Source: Hyphomicrobium sp. (GTDB taxonomy: Bacteria > Pseudomonadota > Alphaproteobacteria > Rhizobiales > Hyphomicrobiaceae). From it: a stretch of 64,000 nt of DNA. A program made the position numbers and the translations under genes. Under the pieces are notes generated by a model. The model saw only the letters and a program-made list of their open reading frames with translations. It was not told the DNA's origin and ran no database searches. Positions 8,666-15,878 of the stretch are shown here, in pieces. Numbering within the stretch: the stretch's first letter is position 1; the number at the start of each line of letters is the position of its first letter. The stretch is from NCBI RefSeq assembly GCF_019744875.1, contig NZ_JAIETU010000005.1, positions 558,001 to 622,000 of the forward strand, in the 5' to 3' direction.

Positions 8666-8717
8666 GGATTTGACAATAGGTGTTTATCACTACCTATCGG
8701 CTCAAATGGGATCTCCC

Positions 8718-9800
8718 ATGAATTCGATCGTCACCGCGGATGGCAACGGCCACGTCTCATTGCTCTCCGGTCTCTCCGAGAGCGCACACGCCTTCGCTCG
8801 CGCCTCGTTGGCCGATAACACCCGCCGGGCCTATGCGGCGCAGTGGCGGCTCTGGAGCGAGCATTGCGCAGTGCTGGGGCTCGCCCCCCTGCCGGCGCTA
8901 CCGGCCAATGTCGCGAACTGGATCGCGAGCCGGGCGAACATCGGCACCCGAGGAGGCAAGCGGCGCAAGACTGGCGGCGCAGGCCAGGCGATCGCCACGC
9001 TCAGGACCGCTGTCGCTGCGATCAAGGCCGCACACGAGGCCAACGGGCTCGCCTTCGACACCAGTGCCGCAGAGTTGCGCATGGTCCTGAAAGGCATCCG
9101 CCGCGAGAAGGCGGAAAAGATCGCTAAGGCCGCGCCGCTGCGCGCTGGGCTTCTTCTCGATGTTATCTCGGGCCTTGGCGCATCGTCTCTAGAAGCTCGT
9201 GACGCGGCCCTGCTTGCTCTGGGCTACGCCTTCGCCCGCCGCCGCTCGGAGCTGGCTGGCCTAGATCTCGGTCGGCTCGGGGACGGCGACGGCGTGCTCT
9301 CCAGCGACGGCCACTCCCTTGCCGTCACGCTCGTTCGCCACAAGACGCAGACCGGTGAGCCCCTAGTGTCCGTGGTGCCGCGCGACGGCAGCGAGGTCGC
9401 GGTCAAAGCAATCGAGGCCTGGCTCGCACTTTCCGACGTCCAGCCCGGGCAGCCGGTGCTCCGCCGCATCCTCAAGGGCGGCAAGATCACCGCTGAGCGG
9501 CTACATCCGCAGAGCGTGACCGGCATCATCCAGCGCCGCATCGCGGAACACTTCGAGCGCAAGGGCGTGCCGGCCGCTGTAGCCCAGCGCGAGGCCGAGC
9601 TCTATTCCGGCCACTCGCTGCGGCATGGCTTCTGCACCACGGCCGCCGAGGCAGGTGCCAGCGTCCAGGCGATCATGAGCGTCACGGGGCACAAATGCGT
9701 GCCGATTGTCATGGGATACACCGCTGCCGCTGATCGGGCCCGCATAAGCCCGCATCGGATCAAAGGCGTGGGATTGTCTGTCACGAGCGCCGCTAAGTAG
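8718..9800 (+). CDS. tyrosine recombinase / site-specific integrase (XerC/D-like)
   Basis: A 360-aa recombinase. The N-terminal SAM-like core-binding domain (about 1-110) contains LADNTRRAYAAQWRLWSEHC. The catalytic domain has the first Arg in FARRRSELAGLDL, the HSLRHGF box, TGHK, and the nucleophile Tyr in VMGYTAAADR. I chose ATG 8718 because GGGA lies 6 nt upstream; ATG 8706 is an alternative. It differs in family from the P4-type integrase at the left edge and is paired with a divergent XRE regulator, so it likely belongs to a separate mobile module. Dual operators suggest tight repression. Confidence 0.9.
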   Translation: MNSIVTADGNGHVSLLSGLSESAHAFARASLADNTRRAYAAQWRLWSEHCAVLGLAPLPALPANVANWIASRANIGTRGGKRRKTGGAGQAIATLRTAVAAIKAAHEANGLAFDTSAAELRMVLKGIRREKAEKIAKAAPLRAGLLLDVISGLGASSLEARDAALLALGYAFARRRSELAGLDLGRLGDGDGVLSSDGHSLAVTLVRHKTQTGEPLVSVVPRDGSEVAVKAIEAWLALSDVQPGQPVLRRILKGGKITAERLHPQSVTGIIQRRIAEHFERKGVPAAVAQREAELYSGHSLRHGFCTTAAEAGASVQAIMSVTGHKCVPIVMGYTAAADRARISPHRIKGVGLSVTSAAK

Positions 9801-10744
9801 TTGTCTCCTTCGTCGGCGAATCTTGCTCTCCCCGCACGCGGAGAGGGAGCCGACGGAGGGCAAAGCATTTAAGCGGGTAGGTGTCCGTAAACTTCTGTGG
9901 CTTGGTCTCAGCGGCTTTGCGCTGCTAGTCCTTTTCGGGCCGAAGCCCACAGAAGAGCAGGCTGCGTGAGCGACAGATCAAGCGAACCAACGCTGAGATC
10001 GCGAGGGCATCTAAATCGGATTCCCTTACCAGGGATAACGCTCGGCTCGATGCCGAGATTCAACACGCTCGGAAGACCACGGGAGCTTGCGTCCCACCCG
10101 CTACCGGCCACTCTGCTTCATCTCGGGGCGACGCCGTTTGGGTTGCCCGCGTCGACGCCTTGGCCTGCCTGTCGGAGCGGAACGCGGCGGCATCCGGAGC
10201 TGGGGTGACGGCAGCCGTGTGCCGCACGTGAGTGGCGCTGTCTTGGCGGAGGAGAGAGCAGGGGACAGACCCCCACGCTTCACAAGGGCTCGACGCATCC
10301 GCGCCGGACGCCCCCTCCAAATCACGTTTCCGGACCTCCGCATAAGAATTTTATGGAAGTGTTTGAGCGACTTGCTAACGTGGCGTGCTTGTCGACGAGG
10401 CCGAGCTTTCTAGCTTGCCGATGCGCCGCCAAGGAGGCGGCCGCCCACCGCTTTTGGGGAAGAAAATCGATGACAGCACGATTGGTTCGCAGCTTGCGCT
10501 CCTGGCAGCCCACCATTTCACAGTTTTCCACTTTGGCGGACTGCCAATCCCGCCGCCGCCCAAGCACCCAGCGGAGAGGCGGCACCGCCGTAGAGCGTCA
10601 TCGTCAAGATCGCGCAGATGCGCGACATCACCGATCAGTCGGCGTTTACAGGGCGCGCGCAGCCGTCTGGGGAGACCGAACTCGTCATGAAACCGCAGTG
10701 GTTCTCACGGGCGGCAAAGCACTATCGAAAGGAGAGACAGACAA
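9801..10744. other. long gap (about 940 bp) with decayed sequence and no supported intact gene
   Basis: No open frame here has a ribosome-binding site and protein-like composition over its full length. At 9826-9846 there is a CTCTCC...GGAGAG inverted repeat resembling intergenic palindromes of alphaproteobacteria; it may end the recombinase transcript. From 9873 to 10231 there are traces of a frameshifted membrane-anchored coiled-coil protein, listed separately. From 10350 to 10740 I find nothing I can name. The sequence looks like an old insertion scar between the recombinase module and the Kelch gene. Confidence 0.45.
9873..10231 (+). pseudogene. possible relic of a small membrane-anchored coiled-coil protein
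   Basis: One frame encodes a hydrophobic segment (LWLGLSGFALLVLFGPKPTE) and stops at TGA about 9968-9970. The +1 frame then continues with a protein-like helical stretch (RERQIKRTNAEIARASK, then RDNARLDAEIQHARKTT) to the TGA ending at 10231. One frameshift near 9960 would join them into a protein with one membrane helix and a coiled coil, a layout seen in phage spanin-like and other small anchored proteins. There is no clear start codon. I cannot name the family, and chance is possible. Confidence 0.3.
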
Positions 10745-11971
10745 ATGACACGGCTGCTGTTTTTGGGGTTTGCGCTATTGCTGTCCGTTTCCTGCGCCGA
10801 AGCTGACGCACTCCAGATAACATCGTTCAAGTTCCCACGGATCAAGGCGTCTACCTACATTGATCATGCGCAACGAAAGATACTGATCTACGTGCCGCAC
10901 GGCACTGACCCGAAGTCGCTTGAGCCGGAAATTACTCACAACGCCGCTTCATTGAAGCGCACGCCGGAAGGTGTCGTCGGATTCCCATACGCCATCGGTT
11001 ATGAGTTAACTGGGCTTAATGGTGAAAAGGTCAAGTACGGAGTTTTCGTCACTGTCCACCACTGGGAACTGATCACGAACTCGCCGGGACCGAAACCGCG
11101 CGACGGTGCTGGATTGCTTTCATTCAAAGGCAAGCTCTGGCTGCTCGGCGGTTGGGAAGCGCCGCTCACCACGAACCAAGTCTGGAACTCTGACGACGAC
11201 GGCAAGTCGTGGACGCGCCTAGCCGACGCTCCTTGGCGTCCGCGCCATGGGGCCGGGTGGGTGGTATTCAACGACCGTATGTGGGTCATTTCGGGGGACG
11301 AACTCGCCGACGTTTGGTCGAGTCCTGACGGCATCAACTGGACCGAGGAAACCAGCGCCGCGCCGTTCGGCCGGCGTTACACACCCTATGTCGCGCCGTT
11401 CAAGGGCCGCCTTTGGGTGATGGGCGGACTATCGTGGATCGACCGTGATGGAAAATCGGTTTGGCCAGGCGTGCGCGCATTCGACGATGTGTGGTCATCT
11501 GAAGACGGTCGCGAATGGAAGCTGGAACTTGAACATGCGCCGTGGGCGGCGCGTGGCTTGATCCACGGCTTTGCGGTGCTGCGTGACCGACTTTACATCA
11601 TGGGAGGCGGCGTAAAGTCTGGCATCGGCGCAGGTCGCGGCACGGACACAACCGCCGAGTATAGTGATGTCTGGTACACAACGGACGGCCGCGATTGGGT
11701 CCGATTGTTGGATCGAGCGCCTTGGTCGGCGAGAACGCATTTTACCGTTACCTCGACACCCCTATACATCTATGTCACCGACGGATCGGTCCGCTCGCAA
11801 CAAAAAATGTCGAATGATGTTTGGCGAACTGCAAGCGGACACACGTGGGAACAACTGACTCCGACCCCGTGGACACCGCGACATGCGTCGGCCCTTACCT
11901 ACCACAAAGGGCGCCTCTACCTGGCAACCGGATTTCTCACTGCCGACGTCTGGGCGATGGACAGTCGTTAG
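10745..11971 (+). CDS. secreted Kelch-like beta-propeller protein
   Basis: A 408-aa exported protein. The N-terminus is a signal peptide (RLLFLGFALLLSVSC; a Cys at about 17 also allows a lipobox-like reading). An N-terminal Ig-like region (about 25-100) carries FKFPRIKASTYIDHAQRKIL, as in DUF5018-type domains. Five or more Kelch-like blades follow, each with patterns such as FKGKLWLLGG, DVWSS.DG..W and RHGAGWVVF. Such propellers bind glycans or proteins outside the cytoplasm. The ribosome-binding site GAAAGGAGAG lies 11 nt upstream. The gene is convergent with the luxI operon, separated by a strong hairpin. Ligand unknown. Confidence 0.85.
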   Translation: MTRLLFLGFALLLSVSCAEADALQITSFKFPRIKASTYIDHAQRKILIYVPHGTDPKSLEPEITHNAASLKRTPEGVVGFPYAIGYELTGLNGEKVKYGVFVTVHHWELITNSPGPKPRDGAGLLSFKGKLWLLGGWEAPLTTNQVWNSDDDGKSWTRLADAPWRPRHGAGWVVFNDRMWVISGDELADVWSSPDGINWTEETSAAPFGRRYTPYVAPFKGRLWVMGGLSWIDRDGKSVWPGVRAFDDVWSSEDGREWKLELEHAPWAARGLIHGFAVLRDRLYIMGGGVKSGIGAGRGTDTTAEYSDVWYTTDGRDWVRLLDRAPWSARTHFTVTSTPLYIYVTDGSVRSQQKMSNDVWRTASGHTWEQLTPTPWTPRHASALTYHKGRLYLATGFLTADVWAMDSR

Positions 11972-12032
11972 CCAAGCGAAGCTTTGCGATTGTAGCTAGC
12001 TGACTTGTTCGACAATAGTGTGCCATACCCAT

Positions 12033-12065
12033 AACGCCCCCCGCAGCGTCGCTGCGGGGGGCGTT
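12033..12065. terminator. perfect 16-bp inverted repeat between convergent genes
   Basis: AACGCCCCCCGCAGCG and its exact complement, separated by one base. It lies between the Kelch gene (plus) and the luxI-linked small gene (minus). There is no U-run on either side, but such a GC-rich hairpin can pause RNA polymerase and protect both 3' ends. Confidence 0.65.
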
Positions 12066-12066
12066 G

Positions 12067-12273
12067 TCATTGTTCGCCCAAATGGGGTGGTTCTGCGCCG
12101 GCGCAGTGGTCGATTTCGATAGCAACGAATGCCAAAACGCGTTCAAGCGCGATGACGTCGTTAGCCGTCGCAACCACGCTCGCGTCGTCCGCCATGGCAT
12201 GAAGTTGATCCATGATCGCGAACAGGATCGGTGGCGGCTTTTGTGTAACGCTGGATACGATGGATTTGTACAT
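12067..12273 (-). CDS. small protein co-transcribed with luxI
   Basis: A 68-aa protein from ATG 12273, which lies 2 nt after the luxI stop, so the pair is almost certainly one operon. A longer frame starting at 12375 would overlap luxI and is rejected. The protein has a predicted helical N-terminus (MYKSIVSSVTQKPPPILFAI), an acidic and hydrophobic middle (ANDVIALERVLAFVAIEID) and HCAGAEPPH near the end. I recognise no family. Small genes directly after luxI-type synthases can tune quorum sensing, so modulation of LuxR or of the synthase is a reasonable but untested idea. Confidence 0.6.
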   Translation of the reverse strand: MYKSIVSSVTQKPPPILFAIMDQLHAMADDASVVATANDVIALERVLAFVAIEIDHCAGAEPPHLGEQ

Positions 12274-12275
12274 CG

Positions 12276-12920
12276 CTAAGCCGCGCGGCCGAGCGATGAC
12301 AGCTGAGAGTCGGCAAAGCAGTCCAGAGGCACGTTGTTTCTGCGGTGCATCTCGGCGACCGTTTCCTCCGAGCACTCCATCAGGATCGCAAGCGAAGGCA
12401 CGCCCCCGAAATCCCGCGGCTCGGTGAGCCGATCGACCGGGCAGCCCGCCCGCCGCACGATCTTCTCCATGCGGACGTCGAGGACCGTCAGGATGTGCGT
12501 GAGGCCGGAGTTGAAACCCGTTTCGAGCAGGGTCGTGAGCATCAACCCGGTTACCTCCGCGAGGCCGCGCGGGCCGCGATCGCGCGCCAGTGAGGTATCG
12601 ACTGCGAACCGCGTGCTTTCCCAGATGAGCGGGCTGCGGATTGGAATGCCCTCCGGCATCAGCCCGCGGAACACGTCTGCCAACATGTGTGGTCCGGTGG
12701 TTTGCAGCAGCCTGAAGGTTGCGACGACCCGGTTCAGATCGTCGATTGCAAGCGCATAGAGAGGATTGAGGTCATCGAACTGGTCGCGTTCGCGGCCGTC
12801 GACAACCGTGACTTCCCAGTCGAGCCTGTCCTTGAAGACGCGGGCTCTCAGCTTGAACATTTCGTCGATGAGGTGTGGGTGGTTGCCGGCCTCGTGGCCG
12901 GAGATAAGCTGAACTTTCAT
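12276..12920 (-). CDS. acyl-homoserine-lactone synthase, LuxI family
   Basis: A 214-aa enzyme making an N-acyl-homoserine lactone from S-adenosylmethionine and acyl-ACP or acyl-CoA. All the usual invariant residues are present: R25, F29, W35, D46, D49, R70, E101 and R104. I chose ATG 12920 because GGGGA lies 10 nt upstream and family members begin MKVQLI-like; the frame extends to 12968. It lies downstream of a luxR gene on the same strand, with a candidate lux box in between, which points to autoinduction. The acyl-chain specificity cannot be read from sequence. Confidence 0.94.
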   Translation of the reverse strand: MKVQLISGHEAGNHPHLIDEMFKLRARVFKDRLDWEVTVVDGRERDQFDDLNPLYALAIDDLNRVVATFRLLQTTGPHMLADVFRGLMPEGIPIRSPLIWESTRFAVDTSLARDRGPRGLAEVTGLMLTTLLETGFNSGLTHILTVLDVRMEKIVRRAGCPVDRLTEPRDFGGVPSLAILMECSEETVAEMHRRNNVPLDCFADSQLSSLGRAA

Positions 12921-12981
12921 TGAGCGATCCCCATTGTTTGCACAATCGCGGGGGGATCGTCCGTCCAAGTCCGTTTACCAT

Positions 12982-13003
12982 CTACTGGTCACCTTGCCAG
13001 TGG
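12982..13003 (-). promoter_or_regulatory. candidate lux box upstream of luxI
   Basis: A 22-bp dyad, CTACTGGTCAC with CTTGCCAGTGG, with perfect inner half-sites ACTGG and CCAGT. It is centred about 72 bp upstream of the luxI ATG. LuxR-type proteins bind 18-22-bp dyads overlapping the -35 region, so this spacing would give a leader of about 30 nt. The assignment rests on symmetry and position only. Confidence 0.55.
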
Positions 13004-13011
13004 ACCGCGGC

Positions 13012-13725
13012 TCAGATGAGGTTCAGCTTAATTGCGCGCGCGACGGCCTGGATGATCGACGACACTTGCATCTTCGAGCGCACGCATTCGAAGTGGTAGC
13101 GGACCAGTCTCTCGGAGATGCAGAGGATGACGCTGATGTCGAAAGCGGATTTGCCGTTGGCAGCCCACTTCAGGCATTCAAGCTCTCGCGTCGTGAGCTT
13201 GAAGTCGGGCGGCGGTGCACCAAGCTGCTCCAGCACCCGATTGTGGAAATGGTTTGAGATGACGAGGAAGTCGCGCCTGATGCGCCGCTGTTCCGCCTTC
13301 CACCTGCGGCTGGTCCAATCGGCGTTGAGGCTGAACATCGCCGTTTCGTTGTTCGCGCCACGTATCGGAATAGAAAGGCCTTGGTGGCCAAGGCCGAACT
13401 CGATCGACTCGCCAAAAAAGTTGCGCGCTGCGGGAGTATGATCGCGCACGTCCGACCAATCAAGCGGCAGAATGCGCCCCAGCCCGACCTGGATGACGGG
13501 GTCGATTGAAACGTAGTCCTGGCTGACGTAGCGGTGAACCCAGTCGCGGCTGTAGCTGGTGAGGATGTATGCTGGGTCTTTGACGCGGGGAATGTTTACG
13601 CCGAGGTAGGACGCATTGCTGAGCCCGTATCTGGAGGCGATGGCCTTCAGCGTGTCGTCGCCGAGGTCGGAGCTCACGACGTTGTCCAGGTCTTCCACGA
13701 GCTGGAAGAAGACTTTCTCCAACAT
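13012..13725 (-). CDS. LuxR-family quorum-sensing regulator
   Basis: A 237-aa AHL-responsive transcription factor. The N-terminal autoinducer-binding domain keeps the signature residues W62, Y66, D75, P76 and W90 (DWVHRYVSQDYVSIDP and LPLDW), so it should bind an AHL. The C-terminal LuxR-type HTH (about 175-235) shows LTTRELECLKWAANGKS and the recognition-helix region SERLVRYHFECVRSKMQV. It lies 91 bp upstream of luxI on the same strand and probably activates it. The upstream region is AT-rich (AAATAGTATA), likely holding its promoter and that of the small plus-strand ORF. Confidence 0.93.
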   Translation of the reverse strand: MLEKVFFQLVEDLDNVVSSDLGDDTLKAIASRYGLSNASYLGVNIPRVKDPAYILTSYSRDWVHRYVSQDYVSIDPVIQVGLGRILPLDWSDVRDHTPAARNFFGESIEFGLGHQGLSIPIRGANNETAMFSLNADWTSRRWKAEQRRIRRDFLVISNHFHNRVLEQLGAPPPDFKLTTRELECLKWAANGKSAFDISVILCISERLVRYHFECVRSKMQVSSIIQAVARAIKLNLI

Positions 13726-13805
13726 CCGCCACCTGCACCGCTTCTGCTCTTAAATAGTATATCGTGGGATACACCCTCACAAGCAGAGATTGAAACGTGC
13801 AGAGA

Positions 13806-13922
13806 ATGTTTGAACACGTTCGGGCGGTTCTGCTCACTCTTGCTGGGGCATTGGCGATTTGGGTCTACTACTCTTGGCTGTATGACGCGGTGGTCGGGCT
13901 CTGGTCGTTGTTCTTCAACTGA
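13806..13922 (+). CDS. very small membrane protein (38 aa)
   Basis: ATG 13806 (or GTG 13797 in the same frame) opens a 38-aa protein with one hydrophobic segment, VLLTLAGALAIWVYYSWLY, and an aromatic C-terminus ending WSLFFN. AGAGA lies just upstream. It is divergent from luxR. The composition is that of a genuine single-span peptide rather than random GC-rich frame, but at this length coding is uncertain. No function can be given. Confidence 0.45.
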   Translation: MFEHVRAVLLTLAGALAIWVYYSWLYDAVVGLWSLFFN

Positions 13923-13992
13923 GAGGGAAAGTTATCCCCGCCCCTTGTACGCGTGTCAGTCTCGCGGCGGATGGAGCGCGGAGGTGGCTGAC

Positions 13993-14181
13993 ATGAAGGC
14001 AATTGTGAGCGTGTGGGGTGGCGCGGACGGCTTCGACTATCTTGCGTCGTTCACATGCTCCGAAAACGACGCCATCGAGATTGTGCGCGAGGAGCTTCAC
14101 AAGGGGAACCGCGTGACCCTGCACATGTCGGACGACGCGCCGCGCGGCTTCGTGTTTGATCGCCGCGAGACGATGCATTGA
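13993..14181 (+). CDS. small hypothetical protein (62 aa)
   Basis: ATG 13993 (GTG 13984 also in frame). The protein reads as a compact alpha/beta fold: MKAIVSVWGGADGFDYLASF, then ENDAIEIVREELHKGNRVTLHM, then GFVFDRRET. It has no signal or membrane segment. I recognise no family. It is the second gene after the 38-aa ORF on the same strand and is followed within 30 bp by a hairpin. Confidence 0.55.
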   Translation: MKAIVSVWGGADGFDYLASFTCSENDAIEIVREELHKGNRVTLHMSDDAPRGFVFDRRETMH

Positions 14182-14204
14182 GGCGCGCAGTCCGCGCGGC
14201 GCAC

Positions 14205-14234
14205 AAAAAACCCCGAAGGCGTGAGCCTCCGGGG
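14205..14234 (-). terminator. intrinsic terminator for the membrane-HTH gene
   Basis: CCCCGAAGGC (14211-14220), loop GTGA, GCCTCCGGGG (14225-14234). Read on the minus strand, the stem is followed by a run of six T, the form of a Rho-independent terminator for the gene ending at 14274. The convergent 62-aa ORF ends 29 bp before the stem. Confidence 0.75.
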
Positions 14235-14250
14235 TGAAGCGTTACAATGA

Positions 14251-14270
14251 TACCGAAATTGATTTCGGTA
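14251..14270. promoter_or_regulatory. 20-bp palindrome at the 3' end of the membrane-HTH gene
   Basis: TACCGAAAT, two bases, ATTTCGGTA: perfect 9-bp arms, ending 3 bp before the stop codon of the minus-strand gene. It could be a protein-binding site or a second hairpin before the terminator. The symmetric, AT-centred form resembles an operator more than a terminator. Confidence 0.4.
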
Positions 14271-14273
14271 ACA

Positions 14274-15443
14274 TCAGTCCGCCGGCGCCAGGCGATGGCA
14301 ACGACCGACTCGCTGCGACGTGGGAATGAGGTCGTCGGCCCGCCACCGTTTCAGCCATTTGGAAACGGTTGACTTGTTGCGGCCCCATGCCTCGGCGAGT
14401 TGGTCTTGAGCGTCAACCGTTTCCCCGGATGCAAGGCGCCGGGTGACGTCGAGAAGAGCCTCGGCGCGCGAGTAGACCCGCTTGCCGCCATTGTTGCCGC
14501 CACCGTTTCCGCGATTTCCGCCACCGTTTGGTGGGTTGCCGCGGTTTCCAGTGTCATCGTTGCCGCAATTTTTGCCGCTGTTGCCCGAGTTTCCCCAGTT
14601 GCCAGCGCCCGGCTCGCCACCGATCCCGAGTTTCCGGGCTTCGTCAGTGTCAGAGCCGCCGAAGTCGCTTTGCTCGGATGGCGACAACGGTTGACGGGTT
14701 GGGGCCTGAGTTTCCGCATGTGCCGCCTTGCGTTCACCGATGACGGCGAACGCCATCGCGATCAGGTGCTCGGCGAGGCCGCCGAGAGCGAAAATCGCGA
14801 AGTCGATCCCGACGGCGAACGACAGGACGGAAACCTTGCGGATCGTGGCAGCCGTCATGCCGAACCACGACAGGGCCCATGCCCAAAGCGTCGACCCGAG
14901 GTCGCCGGTCGCGCCGGACGTGCCGGCGGCCTTCACTTCGGTTTCGAGCTTGGCTTGACGCTCTTCGAGCGACGTCACCGTGCCTTTCTTGCGACGGCAT
15001 TTCGGCCAGCCTTCGGGCGGTAGCGGGTCGGGAGCGCCGTCGCACTCGGCCAGCATATCCGGCTTGGCCACGCTCAGAGTGAGCGCGATCGAGGCGAGTT
15101 CGGCCTTGTGGCGGGCGACGTCTTCAGCGGTGCTCGCCTTGGCTTCCTTGATCTCGCCCGAGCGTCCCGTCGTGGCGGGCAGGCTGTAGGCGAGGAAGGC
15201 AACGAAGGCGATCGAGAGCGCCGCCGCATACTTGCCGGCGCCGTGGCGCCGAGCGAGTGCGACGAACATCGGCAACAGGAAGAGCGCGACCATGGCCGCG
15301 ATCATCGATAGTTGTGTGCCGGCCGAGCCGCCGGCAGTGTATTCGAGGCCGAGCACGACTTGCAGAGCGAGAAGAGCGCCGGCGCCGAGGATGCAGAACG
15401 CGCCGCCCGTGACAAGGGCGGCCGGGGATGCTACGTGTTTCAT
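14274..15443 (-). CDS. multi-span membrane protein with C-terminal helix-turn-helix domain
   Basis: A 389-aa protein. I took the start at ATG 15443; an upstream in-frame ATG at 15503 adds 20 polar residues. Three membrane helices lie within the first about 105 residues (VTGGAFCILGAGALLALQVV; SMIAAMVALFLLPMFVALA; AALSIAFVAFLAYSLPAT). A polar region with a short coiled coil follows (TSLEERQAKLETEVKAAG), then one or two more helices (VSLLSFAVGI-like, AIFALGGLAEHLIAMAFAVI). Next comes a linker of about 45 residues rich in Asn and Gly. The last 65 residues look like a helix-turn-helix (QDQLAEAWGRNKSTVSKWLKRW). This suggests a membrane-tethered DNA-binding protein. No family recognised. Confidence 0.7.
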   Translation of the reverse strand: MKHVASPAALVTGGAFCILGAGALLALQVVLGLEYTAGGSAGTQLSMIAAMVALFLLPMFVALARRHGAGKYAAALSIAFVAFLAYSLPATTGRSGEIKEAKASTAEDVARHKAELASIALTLSVAKPDMLAECDGAPDPLPPEGWPKCRRKKGTVTSLEERQAKLETEVKAAGTSGATGDLGSTLWAWALSWFGMTAATIRKVSVLSFAVGIDFAIFALGGLAEHLIAMAFAVIGERKAAHAETQAPTRQPLSPSEQSDFGGSDTDEARKLGIGGEPGAGNWGNSGNSGKNCGNDDTGNRGNPPNGGGNRGNGGGNNGGKRVYSRAEALLDVTRRLASGETVDAQDQLAEAWGRNKSTVSKWLKRWRADDLIPTSQRVGRCHRLAPAD

Positions 15444-15527
15444 GTCGAAAGTCCTTTCTTTGCGGAAGTGGGTTTGAGACACGGCCCGGAGGTGTTCGCG
15501 CACCTGTCGGGCTTTTTGGGCGCTTGA

Positions 15528-15543
15528 CAGTTATAAATATAAC
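15528..15543. promoter_or_regulatory. AT-rich palindrome next to a -35-like hexamer
   Basis: AGTTATA, two bases, TATAACT: a perfect 7-bp dyad immediately after TTGACA at about 15523-15528. It lies between the divergent membrane-HTH gene and the ribbon-helix-helix gene, 85 bp upstream of the latter. This is the expected place for an operator of the small regulator. Confidence 0.5.
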
Positions 15544-15627
15544 TCATAGCTTCGTTGTCGACAAGTTTGCAATTAAACTCTTGAAAGGGTAGAAGCACCA
15601 TGGACAGAGCAAATCTTGGAAGTCGGC

Positions 15628-15825
15628 ATGTCTCCCAAAAAGGACCAGCGCGAAGCCTATCTGCAGCCAAGTCGGGAAGGAAAAAAGGCCCTCTTGCTGT
15701 GGCTTCCGGAGGAGCTTCACAGGAAACTAAAGCTCTCGGCGGTGGAAGACGGCGTCACCCTGCAGGAAGTCGGGGAAATGGTATTTCGCGCGTACTTAGG
15801 CAAGCGAAGCAAGCGAAAGGATTAG
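15628..15825 (+). CDS. ribbon-helix-helix-type small DNA-binding protein
   Basis: A 65-aa protein from ATG 15628. After a basic, disordered N-terminal arm comes a ribbon-helix-helix pattern: beta strand KKALLLWLP, helix EELHRKLKLSAVEDG, turn VTLQE, helix VGEMVFRAYL, then a basic tail. This matches Arc/MetJ/CopG/ParG-type repressors of plasmids and integrative elements. It overlaps a longer frame (15600-16499) whose first part is a shadow of this gene. A palindrome 85 bp upstream may be its operator. A role in copy control, partition or transfer regulation is inferred from the family. Confidence 0.7.
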   Translation: MSPKKDQREAYLQPSREGKKALLLWLPEELHRKLKLSAVEDGVTLQEVGEMVFRAYLGKRSKRKD

Positions 15826-15878
15826 CTGAGCCCGCCTTGGCACCGAACTCGACCGCCAACGTGGCGGGCTGGCCGGAA

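Noticed and set aside
8424-8717. N-terminal extension of the recombinase frame back to ATG 8424
   Set aside because: It covers the XRE gene on the other strand and the operators and promoter; the predicted transcript starts near 8672.
15600-15878. First part of the long frame 15600-16499 as coding
   Set aside because: This part overlaps the ribbon-helix-helix gene in another frame and is not protein-like; the supported start is after 15825.
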